Below, piece by piece: positions 1 to 7,477 of a DNA stretch of 20,317 bases (its first letter is position 1; each line of letters opens with the position of its first letter). Origin of the DNA: Anaerolineae bacterium (lineage in GTDB: Bacteria; Chloroflexota; Anaerolineae; Anaerolineales; Villigracilaceae); assembly GCA_017303735.1 (NCBI GenBank), contig JAFLCF010000065.1:1-20317 (forward strand), in the 5' to 3' direction. A model generated the notes under the pieces. The model worked only from the letters and a program-made list of their open reading frames with translations. It had not been told where the DNA came from and did not search any database. The translations under genes and the position numbers were made by a program.

Positions 1-903
1 ACCAAGGCGGAAGTGCGATTTCGAGCGCAGGATAAGATCTTTAGTTTTGTGCAGCGTTCGGTGCGAAAAGCATTGCTGGCATACACACCCGTTCAAACCG
101 TTTCGCCGCAGTTGTGGGGCTCGCGTTCCGTTCCAGTCGAGCCGCGTACAGTGGGCATCGATTGGTCGATCGGGCATGATGAAGTTTCGACGATGGAAGA
201 TAGACCGCAGATAGTGGGCAGTGAGCAGTTACAAGTAACCAGTAATGAGTTACCGAGTAACGATTTACAAGTCACGAATTCCAAACCCACCAACCCCCAA
301 TCTACTTTTTCCACCGGTGTTCCGCTATTGCGCCTTATCGGTCAAATCGGTTCGACGTATCTTGTGGCAGAAGGTCCGGATGGGTTGTATCTCATCGACC
401 AACATGCGGCGCATGAGCGGGTCTTGTTCGAGAAGTTGATGGCGCAACATGAAAACAAGAGTATCCCGTCACAATCTTTGCTAACACCGGAGATCGTTAC
501 GCTGCCGCCACAGTCCGCGAAAGTGTTGACCGAGCAATTGCCATTCTTAAACAAGTTTGGTTTTGAAGTGGAAGAGTTCGGCACGAATACCTTCCAAGTG
601 CGTGCCATGCCGATGTTGTTCGCGGGCGGCAGCCCAGCCATGGCGCTCAAAGCGTTGGTGGAGGATTTTGAAGAGGACGAGAGTCCGCTTCAGGCGGAGG
701 TGGAGGCGCGGCTTGCGGCGAGAGTCTGTAAACGGCTGGCGGTCAAAGGCGGGCAGGCGTTGACATCCGAAGAGCAGAGAAGTCTATTGAATGACCTTGA
801 AAATTGCCAGTCGCCGCGCACTTGTCCGCATGGCAGACCGACGATGATTCACCTGACGGTGGATGCATTGGAACGTCAATTTGGACGGCGCGGGGCGCGT
901 TGA
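1..903 (+). CDS. mutL: DNA mismatch repair protein MutL, C-terminal part (5' truncated by window edge)
   Basis: The reading frame is open from base 1 (TKAEVRF..., the conserved end of the MutL N-terminal ATPase/transducer region), so the gene starts outside the window. The first ~25 residues belong to that region. Next comes a ~75-residue variable linker, then the C-terminal dimerisation/endonuclease domain. The metal-binding nuclease motif DQHA-x2-E-x4-E is seen as DQHAAHERVLFE (bases 397-432). The later conserved pieces VCKRLAVKGGQAL and CPHGRP are also present. Known biology: MutL proteins with this motif nick DNA during mismatch repair and usually occur where MutH is absent. The linker contains a low-complexity repeated tract (about 205-290). 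The gene stops at TGA 901-903. The next gene follows after 84 bases and probably has its own promoter. Confidence 0.96.
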   Translation, partial: TKAEVRFRAQDKIFSFVQRSVRKALLAYTPVQTVSPQLWGSRSVPVEPRTVGIDWSIGHDEVSTMEDRPQIVGSEQLQVTSNELPSNDLQVTNSKPTNPQSTFSTGVPLLRLIGQIGSTYLVAEGPDGLYLIDQHAAHERVLFEKLMAQHENKSIPSQSLLTPEIVTLPPQSAKVLTEQLPFLNKFGFEVEEFGTNTFQVRAMPMLFAGGSPAMALKALVEDFEEDESPLQAEVEARLAARVCKRLAVKGGQALTSEEQRSLLNDLENCQSPRTCPHGRPTMIHLTVDALERQFGRRGAR

Positions 904-942
904 CGACCTTTCGATTTTTGCAAAGTTGGGGTTACTAAAATT

Positions 943-987
943 GTAAGGTTGAAAAGATTTTCCATACAAATACACTAAAATAACAAC
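943..987 (+). promoter_or_regulatory. Candidate promoter, possibly leaderless, for the GGDEF gene
   Basis: A TAAAAT box lies at 976-981, followed by exactly six bases and then ATG at 988. A start point about seven bases after the box would fall on the A of the ATG. A TTGAAA at 949-954 could pair instead with TACACT at 971-976 (16-base spacer), which would give a leader of only about five bases. No Shine-Dalgarno sequence is visible before the ATG. Confidence 0.5.
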
Positions 988-1953
988 ATGCATAGCTTGA
1001 CCGATCTCTCCAAACACGATCTCGAGACCCTTTTCGATCACATTCAAGCCGCCATTGCACTGGTGGACCGTGAAGGGAATCTGATCTCATGGAATTCGGC
1101 ATTTGATGCCGGGAAACGTCAATATGCAGACGCAAAAAAACTACAGGACCTTTTTCTGTACAAAGACTCGGAGACAATTAATTCGAAACTTGCAGAAGGA
1201 ATCAAGAGCAATTGGGCAGGTGAGTTTGCGATCACCGAAACAGACGCTGCCGTGCTGTGCGATTTCTGGCTGATGCCCACACTCAATGAACAAATGCTGT
1301 TTATTGCCGAACGCATCGAATCAGAAGCGGACGCCGAGAACATGGTGGATAAACTGCGCAAGCAGGTCAAACTCTTTCAGGTGGAAAGCGAACACTCGAA
1401 AAAACTGGCACGCAACAAACAGATCGAAATGGAAGCGGTGCTCGCCCAAGCCGAAGAAGTGGCACACGTGGATCCGCTCACCTTCCTGCCGAACCGACGC
1501 ACCATCATCAAAGACCTACAGAGCGAAGTGATGCGCGCCGAACGCTATCGCTCGCTTTTCTCCATCTCTGTGGTGGATATTGATAATTTCAAGTTGATCA
1601 ATGACACCTATGGTCACCCGGTTGGGGATGAGGTGCTTCGGCATGTGGCGCTGCAACTGCGTGACGGCATCCGTCACCCCGATGTGGTGGGACGTTACGG
1701 CGGTGAGGAGTTCATCATCCTGCTGCCGAATTCAGATAAAACCGCCGCTGCCGAACAAGCCGCACGCCTGTGCCGCGAGGTCCGCAGCAAAGTGATGCGC
1801 TCGAAAGATCAGGACCTGCAAGTGACCATCAGCATCGGCATTGCCCAGTTCAAGATCGGCGAAGATTCATGGCACAGCCTGCTCAAGCGGGCAGACAATG
1901 CCATGTTCGAAGCCAAAAATAATGGACGTGACCGCTGGGTATTCGGCGATTAG
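988..1953 (+). CDS. Diguanylate cyclase with N-terminal PAS-like domain (GGEEF)
   Basis: The 321-residue protein makes cyclic di-GMP from two GTP, judging by its intact GGDEF domain. Residues ~10-105 look like a PAS-type sensor (AIALVDREGNLISWNSAF). A helical, charged, coiled-coil-like linker spans ~110-150. The GGDEF domain runs from DPLTFLPNRR (~160) to the end, with GGEEF at 238-242. RHPD at 229-232 sits five residues before it, the position of the product-inhibition I-site RxxD, so feedback inhibition is expected. There is no membrane segment or signal peptide, so it should be cytoplasmic. It is a single gene, convergent with the DUF1501 gene, with a palindromic repeat between them. The ligand of the PAS-like part cannot be read from sequence. 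Confidence 0.93.
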   Translation: MHSLTDLSKHDLETLFDHIQAAIALVDREGNLISWNSAFDAGKRQYADAKKLQDLFLYKDSETINSKLAEGIKSNWAGEFAITETDAAVLCDFWLMPTLNEQMLFIAERIESEADAENMVDKLRKQVKLFQVESEHSKKLARNKQIEMEAVLAQAEEVAHVDPLTFLPNRRTIIKDLQSEVMRAERYRSLFSISVVDIDNFKLINDTYGHPVGDEVLRHVALQLRDGIRHPDVVGRYGGEEFIILLPNSDKTAAAEQAARLCREVRSKVMRSKDQDLQVTISIGIAQFKIGEDSWHSLLKRADNAMFEAKNNGRDRWVFGD

Positions 1954-1990
1954 TTGAAAAGCATTTATAAGTATCAAAAAACATAATTAA

Positions 1991-2121
1991 CCCCGAATTT
2001 AATTGGGACGCAGAAAACGCTGATCCGCGCTGACAATAGCAAAGATCAGCGTTTTTCTGCGTGTATCAGCGTCCCATTTTCTCTTAAAAACGAACTTACC
2101 CACAAAACCTTAAATTCGAGG
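1991..2121. repeat. Nested inverted-repeat element between convergent genes
   Basis: The outer 12-base arms CCCCGAATTTAA (1991-2002) and TTAAATTCGAGG (2110-2121) are inverted with one mismatch. Inside them, ACGCAGAAAACGCTGATC (2008-2025) pairs with 2044-2062 with a single extra base. Words of the type ACGCTGAT recur several times. It fills almost the whole gap between two convergent genes and could act as a two-way terminator, although no clean stem-plus-T-run is present. It may be a small non-coding mobile or REP-type element; no coding capacity is seen. Confidence 0.65.
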
Positions 2122-2134
2122 TAAGTCGTATTTC

Positions 2135-3358
2135 TTATCTATAAATCCCAAGCGGATTGTAATTCCCAGAAAACCCAGGGAAGACCGACTCAATGTTCGT
2201 GTTGTTCATGCGTTTGGCAAGCAACTCGCCCAACACCTGCCGGTAATCGGTAGTGACGGCAAGATCGGCATGGTCATAAAGCTGGTCATTGTTCAAACCG
2301 GGCCAATTGCCAAAGACCTGTCCGCCATTGACGCTGCCACCCAAAGTAAACATAACACTGCCATGACCATGATCGGTGCCATAGGATTCATTTTGCACCA
2401 AGCGGCGACCAAATTCACTCACCACTACCACAGACAACTTTTCGGTGTAGCCCGAATCAAGATCAAGGTAAAAATTCGCAAGGCCCGAAGCCAGGCTGTT
2501 GAGCAAATCTGCCATATAGCCGCCATCACGGTCGTTTTGATATTCGTGTGTATCCCAGCCGCCAAAGTCTACGGCTGCCACCCGCAGACCCGCATCCAGT
2601 TTGATCATCTGTGCAACGGTTTTCAATTGCCGACCAAAATCATCATCGTTGTAGTAAGCGCCATTGGCAGGCTGATAACCGCCGCCCGTCAATGGGCTGA
2701 CGATATCGAGCGCATCCAACGTCCGCAGACCGGCACGGTGGAGCAGGCTTTCTCCAGAATACATGGTGCGCAAGGCATTGGTATGTGATGCACGCAAGCC
2801 GTTATCCCACAATGAAAAATCTTCTGGCGCGCTCAAACTAACGGTCGGGACAAAGTTCAACAACGATGTGGGTTGCCCCTCCGTGGACAAGACCGGCAAG
2901 ATGGATGAAATACCACTGGCTTGCAAGTGACGCGTGATCCAACCGGATGCCGTATTCTTGATGCCAGGTGTACCCAGCTCAATGTATTCCTGCGCATCGA
3001 AATGACTGCGCGTGTCCACGTCCAAACCAACGGCGTGGATGACACTCGCCTTGCCCGCCTGATACAAGTCATACAAAGGTGACATGGCAGGGTGCAAACC
3101 AAACTGATCGTTCAGCCGCAGCAAGTTGGGAATTTGAATATCAGGGCGAGCCTTTTCATAAAAGCCACGATCATCGCCTTCCATCGGCGGGACGACATTG
3201 AGCGCGTCCCAACCGCCGCGTAAAAAGACGACCACAAGCGTGTCAGACGGATTATCTTGTTTGGCAAAGGCGAGGTTGGTTAATTTTGCGCCAGCCATGG
3301 CAGCAATGGCAGCAGAACATCCTTGTAAAAATTGTCGGCGAGGAATAAGGTTTGTCAT
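2135..3358 (-). CDS. DUF1501 family Tat-exported protein
   Basis: The 407-residue protein begins with a twin-arginine signal (RRQFLQG at 7-13, then an alanine-rich hydrophobic stretch ending near AFA at ~30-32). It should therefore be exported folded through the Tat system. Typical DUF1501 (PF07394) blocks follow: VVVFLRGGWDALN, GLHPAM, HAVGL, DFGGWDTHE, VVVSEFGRR and TDHGHGSVMFTLGG. The family is distantly related to alkaline-phosphatase/sulfatase-type proteins, but its reaction is not established. It starts one base after the stop of the upstream DUF1800 gene, so the two are almost certainly co-transcribed and translationally coupled. DUF1800-DUF1501 pairing is common in several phyla and suggests that the proteins act together outside the membrane. 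Confidence 0.93.
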   Translation of the reverse strand: MTNLIPRRQFLQGCSAAIAAMAGAKLTNLAFAKQDNPSDTLVVVFLRGGWDALNVVPPMEGDDRGFYEKARPDIQIPNLLRLNDQFGLHPAMSPLYDLYQAGKASVIHAVGLDVDTRSHFDAQEYIELGTPGIKNTASGWITRHLQASGISSILPVLSTEGQPTSLLNFVPTVSLSAPEDFSLWDNGLRASHTNALRTMYSGESLLHRAGLRTLDALDIVSPLTGGGYQPANGAYYNDDDFGRQLKTVAQMIKLDAGLRVAAVDFGGWDTHEYQNDRDGGYMADLLNSLASGLANFYLDLDSGYTEKLSVVVVSEFGRRLVQNESYGTDHGHGSVMFTLGGSVNGGQVFGNWPGLNNDQLYDHADLAVTTDYRQVLGELLAKRMNNTNIESVFPGFSGNYNPLGIYR

Positions 3359-3359
3359 G

Positions 3360-5090
3360 TTATCTCCACTGAAATTCGGGGCTCATCAAGATCACTTCCA
3401 CCATGGCAGGCAGCACATAGCCCACATGATCTTCGGGCAGGGTCTCATCCCAACCGTATTCCTGTGCCATCACCGCGACGACAGCATTGCGGCTTTCGTC
3501 GGGGAGAGTCTGATTCAGGATTCGCAGGATCCAGTAATCGGCGAGGGAAGAAGCGGTTCGAATCTCCGCCGGGGTTTGGGCAAACACATCCGAGCGGATT
3601 GTGTAGCCGGTATCGTCATCGTCCATCCAATTTTCGGTGAGCCCCACTGCCAAATTCCAGCGATACAACAACGACATGGAGTTCGCCCAAGCCTCACGAG
3701 TATCGGGGTAGCCGTCAGGCGGGCGGCGCTCAAACAAGGCTTGCCCCATCAAACCCATCATCCAATTGACGCCGCCCGGGATACGCGTGAAGTCAGAATT
3801 CAACGCCCGCATCATGGACATTGCCGCCTCAAACGGACGTTTGACCTTTCCACCCCAACTGGCTCTGAACTCCGCCGAAAGCAAGATCGTCTCCATCACA
3901 TGCTTAAGTTGATCGGGCGCATCTTTGAATTGAAGGAAGGTATTCGCTGCGGCTTGCACCACCGACTCGGGTGGAATGTCTGAAATAAATCGGCGGCAAA
4001 GTTTGCGTGAAATAAAACGTGCTGTGCCAGGGTGATTGGCTAGCAAATCTAAAACATCATAGCCGTCTTTTAAATCCTCCTGATCGGCGGGAATATATTT
4101 GCCAAGCACGAGTTTATTGAAACGGTCGTGCCAGGGTTTGTAATACAGGAAGTTGCCGGTCTTTTCAACACCATCTTCCCACTCCCCCAGGTCATCGTCG
4201 ATGCGCCAGCCTGTGAGGCAGCGCGCCGCTTCGTAGACGTCGTTATCCACATAGCCAATCGCAATTCCGTTCGCATCTTTTTCCACCGAGTTCGGGTCAC
4301 GCACGCCTAAATAGTTTTCTGCGCCAAGCGTGTGCAACTCGAAAAGTTCGCGGGCGAAATTCTCATTCGGTCCGGCGTCACTACTGTTGTTCTGATTCAA
4401 GTAATACAACATCGAAGGATGCTTGGCAACTGCCTCAAGCATCTGCCGAAAGTTGCCGAGCATGTGCTTTCTCAACACATCGCGGTTATAGGAGGCGAGT
4501 AGCGGCACACCATCATCCTGCCAGAAGTACACGTTGAAATGGTTATGCCAAAAATCGGCGAGCAATTCTACAAGCTGTTTTTTACTGTGCACCGCCCGCA
4601 GCATGGTCAAATCGGCTAATTCGTAAGCAGGTTTGCTGTACCATTGCCAATAGGTGTCGTCATTTGAATCATAGGGGTTGGCGGCAATATGATCGTAATA
4701 CAGTTGTTCATGGGTTTTGTGCAGAGTCTCGAAACCAGCATTGTTATAGCGATTTTCAAAGTCGCTATCATCAATGGAGTCCGGGTTGAGTTGTTGAGTC
4801 ACAAAATTGAGCAGGCGTTCATCATCCGTGGCACCGAGTGCATTGAAGGCTTCCACATCCCCCGGGCGGATGCCAAAGGTCAGGCGGCTCAATGCCAATA
4901 TCGCCATCGGAACCGGCGGAAGAGTCGTTTGTGCTTCGGGTGTGATGACCACATCCTGCACAGATGTATCCACTGGCGCTGCGGTAGGGGTGTTTTCTTC
5001 GCCCGGGGCGCAAGCTGCCAGCACAGACGTGGCTGCTAACGCTCCGCCTACTTTGAGGAAATCTCGACGAGTGAGTTTTTTATTTTGCAT
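3360..5090 (-). CDS. DUF1800 family Tat-exported lipoprotein
   Basis: The ATG at 5090 is chosen because GAGG lies five bases upstream; a GTG at 5096 is the only longer option. The N-terminus carries a twin-arginine motif (TRRDFLKVGG) followed by a hydrophobic stretch and a lipobox-like LAAC, so a Tat-exported lipoprotein is predicted. The body (~576 residues) matches DUF1800 (PF08811), with a LSRLTFG opening, ADFWHNHFNV, NFARELFELHTLG, CLTGWRI and SRKLCRRFI. Function is unknown in the literature I can recall. The gene overlaps nothing and is followed one base later by the DUF1501 partner. The intergenic palindrome at 5197-5240 lies upstream. Confidence 0.92.
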   Translation of the reverse strand: MQNKKLTRRDFLKVGGALAATSVLAACAPGEENTPTAAPVDTSVQDVVITPEAQTTLPPVPMAILALSRLTFGIRPGDVEAFNALGATDDERLLNFVTQQLNPDSIDDSDFENRYNNAGFETLHKTHEQLYYDHIAANPYDSNDDTYWQWYSKPAYELADLTMLRAVHSKKQLVELLADFWHNHFNVYFWQDDGVPLLASYNRDVLRKHMLGNFRQMLEAVAKHPSMLYYLNQNNSSDAGPNENFARELFELHTLGAENYLGVRDPNSVEKDANGIAIGYVDNDVYEAARCLTGWRIDDDLGEWEDGVEKTGNFLYYKPWHDRFNKLVLGKYIPADQEDLKDGYDVLDLLANHPGTARFISRKLCRRFISDIPPESVVQAAANTFLQFKDAPDQLKHVMETILLSAEFRASWGGKVKRPFEAAMSMMRALNSDFTRIPGGVNWMMGLMGQALFERRPPDGYPDTREAWANSMSLLYRWNLAVGLTENWMDDDDTGYTIRSDVFAQTPAEIRTASSLADYWILRILNQTLPDESRNAVVAVMAQEYGWDETLPEDHVGYVLPAMVEVILMSPEFQWR

Positions 5091-5196
5091 ATGCACCTCA
5101 GATGGTTTTATACAGGTTCGATTTCATTCTATATATCCCGCTTAAGTACCGAATGAGCGTTATTGGACGTACACAAAATTATTTGTTTCTTCAGGA

Positions 5197-5240
5197 TTTG
5201 ACCGCCGACGGCAGACCGCGGTCAGCGGTCGGTGGTCAAA
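5197..5240. repeat. 44-base near-perfect palindrome (GACCGC/GCGGTC type)
   Basis: Bases 5197-5240 read as a palindrome centred on 5218/5219. The core is GACCGCGGTC and the ends are TTTGACC and GGTCAAA, with only a few mismatched pairs. Internal words GACCGCCGACGGC and GCGGTCGGTGGTC repeat the same theme. It lies between the 3' end of lipB and the 5' end of the DUF1800 gene, both on the minus strand. It may act as a terminator or RNA-stability hairpin, but no T-run follows on the minus strand. Its look is that of a REP-type dispersed repeat. Confidence 0.8.
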
Positions 5241-5266
5241 TATTAGGAGTTTTTCGTTAGCCTTGA

Positions 5267-5971
5267 CTATGTGTTTTCAAAAACTGTGCAAAAGACAGAA
5301 GAAACCACCTGCTTAACCTCAGTCATTGTAGGGACAGGATCAAGCAAGTCCGCGAGAGAAACGACTGGCTCCGGTAACCCGCAAGGAATGATACCCTGCC
5401 AGTATTCCATATTTGGGTTCACGTTCAAAGCAAAGCCGTGACGGGTAACGCCATGCACATCCACTTTGACGCCGATGGCAGCGATCTTGGAGGGCGGTTC
5501 TTGCGGAATCCAAACGCCCGTTTTACCGGGACGAGTCACACCGGTCACGTCAAATTGAACCAGAGAATTAATCAGCATCTCTTCCAATTTGCGGATGTAA
5601 CCAACATAGTCAGACCTAACAGGTCTTTCTGCATCTTCTCCATCCGTCACTTCACCCTGAGATCTGTCAGGTTTTATCGGGTTTAAAGGAATCAACGGGT
5701 ACCCCACCAACTGCCCAGGTCCATGATAGGTGACATCTCCGCCGCGATCCACCCAGTGCGTGGAGATACCTTTTTCTTTTAATTGAGATTCGTTCCAAAG
5801 CAGATTATCCGCATTACCCTTGCGCCCGAAGGTGTAAACATGTGGGTGCTCCAGCAAGAGCAAGGTCGGCGGACGTGTCCCCGCTGCGATTTCCGCCGCG
5901 TATTCATCCTGTAGTTTCCAGGCAGTTTCATAGTCTATCAAGCCGAGGTCTTCAACAATAATGTTTTTCAT
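5267..5971 (-). CDS. lipB: Octanoyl-[acyl-carrier-protein]:protein octanoyltransferase LipB
   Basis: LipB moves octanoate from acyl carrier protein onto lipoyl domains of dehydrogenase complexes, the first step of lipoate assembly in the cytoplasm. Family motifs are clear: RGGDVTYHGPGQLVGYPLI, KTGVWI, KIAAIGVK with the catalytic Lys162, GFALNVN, and IIPCGL with the catalytic Cys197 (numbered from the ATG at 5971). That ATG (protein MKNIIVEDLG) matches where the family begins. An upstream ATG (5983) and GTG (5986) add five residues encoded by a repeat tract. About 20 extra residues separate YPLIPLNPI from YVGYIRKLEE. They are encoded by a palindromic element at 5612-5675, and the catalytic residues lie outside this insert. 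LipA is not in the window. Confidence 0.95.
   Translation of the reverse strand: MKNIIVEDLGLIDYETAWKLQDEYAAEIAAGTRPPTLLLLEHPHVYTFGRKGNADNLLWNESQLKEKGISTHWVDRGGDVTYHGPGQLVGYPLIPLNPIKPDRSQGEVTDGEDAERPVRSDYVGYIRKLEEMLINSLVQFDVTGVTRPGKTGVWIPQEPPSKIAAIGVKVDVHGVTRHGFALNVNPNMEYWQGIIPCGLPEPVVSLADLLDPVPTMTEVKQVVSSVFCTVFENT
5612..5675. repeat. Palindromic element in frame inside lipB
   Basis: AGACCTAACAGGTCT (5612-5626, itself a hairpin with a 3-base loop) is an imperfect inverted copy of AGATCTGTCAGGTTTT (5660-5675). The 64-base tract encodes roughly 21 residues rich in D, E, R and S, exactly where LipB needs only a short turn. It is read through in frame without a stop. Confidence 0.6.
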
Positions 5972-5973
5972 AC

Positions 5974-6026
5974 CATCACGCATCACGTTTCACTCATTAC
6001 GTAATCCGTGATGCATGAAACGTGAA
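5974..6026. repeat. Interleaved inverted repeats at the 5' end of lipB
   Basis: The tract is built from words such as GCATCACG, ACGTTTCA, ATTACGTAAT (centre 6000/6001), CGTGATGC and TGAAACGTG, which form interleaved inverted repeats. It occupies the short gap between the DprE1-like gene's stop and the lipB start, and supplies the alternative upstream GTG/ATG codons of lipB. There is no Shine-Dalgarno match in it. Confidence 0.55.
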
Positions 6027-6031
6027 AACAA

Positions 6032-7426
6032 TTAACCAAAAATCCTGCGATACAGATCCGACTCCAACAAGCCATTCGGGTCGCAGCGCTTCTTCAATTG
6101 CTTGAACCGTTTCACCGTCTCTTCGCCATAGAATGCTTTTGTCGTTTCTGCGGTCGTCTCGCTGTTCTTGGCGAAATAAAATCTGCCGCCGTTGGCAAGG
6201 ACGATCTTGTCGAACTCCTGCAGCATGGCAGCCATCTTCTTGCGCGTGGAGTCGGTTACCTTGAAATCGAGGGCGAGGGAGAAACCATCTACCGCGTGGG
6301 TGAGTAAAAATTTATCGGGGCGGTGGCGTTTGGTCACGCCGAGGTAGGAGGGCATGCCGAGTTTCTTCGAGAGCGCAAGGATCTGCGTCCATGCGGCTTC
6401 GGCAGTTTCTTTTGGAAGGAAAGATTGATATTGGATCAAGCCGCCGCGCCCATACGAGAGTTCCCAGTTCGGAACATAATCCAATAAAAAGTGAAAGGCT
6501 GCATGCGACTGTCTAAAGGTGTGCTTCGGCAAAGACGCAATATATTTCGCAGTATTCACACCCCACCACCCCAGGTTGTTTGCAAAAGGAGTCATGAAGT
6601 AATGCAGAAGCGCTTTTGGGAAGACACCAAAAATCCTTGGCGGCAGAATCTGATTCTCCATCTTCATCGTTTCGCGCGGATTCTTATCTTCGCCTTCGTG
6701 CAGGTAGCGCGCAGCGTGGATCTGTCCGCGCCCTAGGCTTTTGCCGCCAGCCATCGTATCCAGCCAGCCGACGATGTAATCGTTATGCGGTGCGCCATCG
6801 TGCAAGGCAGAAAGGTGTCGGTTGAGATTCTGCACGGGGAAGGCATCCACAGTCAAAAGTCCGGAGTGGAGGCGTTTCATCTGTAGGGTCACCGATGTAA
6901 AAATGCCGAGCATCCCATATCCGCTGATCATGGCGTAAAACAAGTCCGCGTTCGTTTTGGTCGAGCAGGTTACTTCAGCGCCGGTCGGCAGAATGGCAGT
7001 GAACTCGATGACGTGCTCACCGAAGGTTCCCATTTTGAAATTATTTTTTCCGTGAATGTTCGCAGAGAGACAGCCGCCCATGGTGGTCTTCATCGTGCCA
7101 GAGACGACGGGTGGCCACCAGCCATCCGGCTCGACTTTTTGCCAGAGCTGCTCAAGCGTGACGCCAGGCTCGGCTCGCACCACGCCGGTAGTTGGATTCC
7201 ACGCCAGGATCAGATTCATCGCCGACATATCGAGCACGATGCCGCCACCGTTGAGCGCGGCATCATTGTAACTGCGACCCGCGCCACGAGCCGTGACAGT
7301 GAGCCCCTGTTTTTTGGCGAGTTCAAAGGCGGAATGAATATCATCTGTTACGCGCGGCTGGATGAGATACGCGGGCGCGTTTAGCGAGTGACCAAAGTTT
7401 TCGAGTTGAGTGAATGTAGTTTGCAT
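6032..7426 (-). CDS. FAD-binding oxidase, DprE1-like (polyprenyl-phospho-sugar 2'-oxidase type)
   Basis: The 464-residue protein carries a PCMH-type FAD domain: ARGAGRSYNDAALNGGG (46-62), GGCLSANIHGKNN (117-129; His125) and a SGYGMLGI block. The C-terminal half matches mycobacterial DprE1: GLIQYQSFLP, an ALDF stretch at 385-388, and GGRFYFAKNSETTAET with Lys420 at the place of the essential Lys418. DprE1 oxidises the 2'-OH of decaprenyl-phospho-ribose; the SDR encoded just upstream resembles the partner DprE2, which reduces the keto sugar to arabinose. The pairing makes an epimerase function on a lipid-linked sugar likely; the actual substrate here is unknown. Ala385 stands where M. tuberculosis has Cys387. 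Other lactone-oxidase-type FAD enzymes are a less likely reading. Confidence 0.85.
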   Translation of the reverse strand: MQTTFTQLENFGHSLNAPAYLIQPRVTDDIHSAFELAKKQGLTVTARGAGRSYNDAALNGGGIVLDMSAMNLILAWNPTTGVVRAEPGVTLEQLWQKVEPDGWWPPVVSGTMKTTMGGCLSANIHGKNNFKMGTFGEHVIEFTAILPTGAEVTCSTKTNADLFYAMISGYGMLGIFTSVTLQMKRLHSGLLTVDAFPVQNLNRHLSALHDGAPHNDYIVGWLDTMAGGKSLGRGQIHAARYLHEGEDKNPRETMKMENQILPPRIFGVFPKALLHYFMTPFANNLGWWGVNTAKYIASLPKHTFRQSHAAFHFLLDYVPNWELSYGRGGLIQYQSFLPKETAEAAWTQILALSKKLGMPSYLGVTKRHRPDKFLLTHAVDGFSLALDFKVTDSTRKKMAAMLQEFDKIVLANGGRFYFAKNSETTAETTKAFYGEETVKRFKQLKKRCDPNGLLESDLYRRIFG

Positions 7427-7438
7427 GTTATTTGAAAG

Positions 7439-7471
7439 AAACCCTAAAGGTCTTCAAGACCTTTAGGGTTT
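7439..7471. repeat. 33-base perfect palindrome between the DprE2-like and DprE1-like genes
   Basis: AAACCCTAAAGGTCTT (7439-7454) is followed by a single C and then its exact reverse complement (7456-7471). It starts six bases past the SDR stop and ends 12 bases before the oxidase start, all on the minus strand. Such a hairpin could lower or separate expression of the two coupled genes or stabilise the upstream mRNA. A T-rich end (AGGGTTT then GCGC-free A/T sequence) gives only weak terminator character. The form suggests a REP-type dispersed element. Confidence 0.85.
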
Positions 7472-7477
7472 AATAAG

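Noticed and set aside
2270..2788. 172-residue open frame on the plus strand
   Set aside because: It lies wholly antisense to the DUF1501 gene, which has clear family motifs and a Tat signal. The translation shows no domain.
3198..3983. 261-residue open frame on the plus strand across the DUF1501/DUF1800 junction
   Set aside because: It is antisense to two well-supported coupled genes; its composition is that of a complementary-strand shadow.
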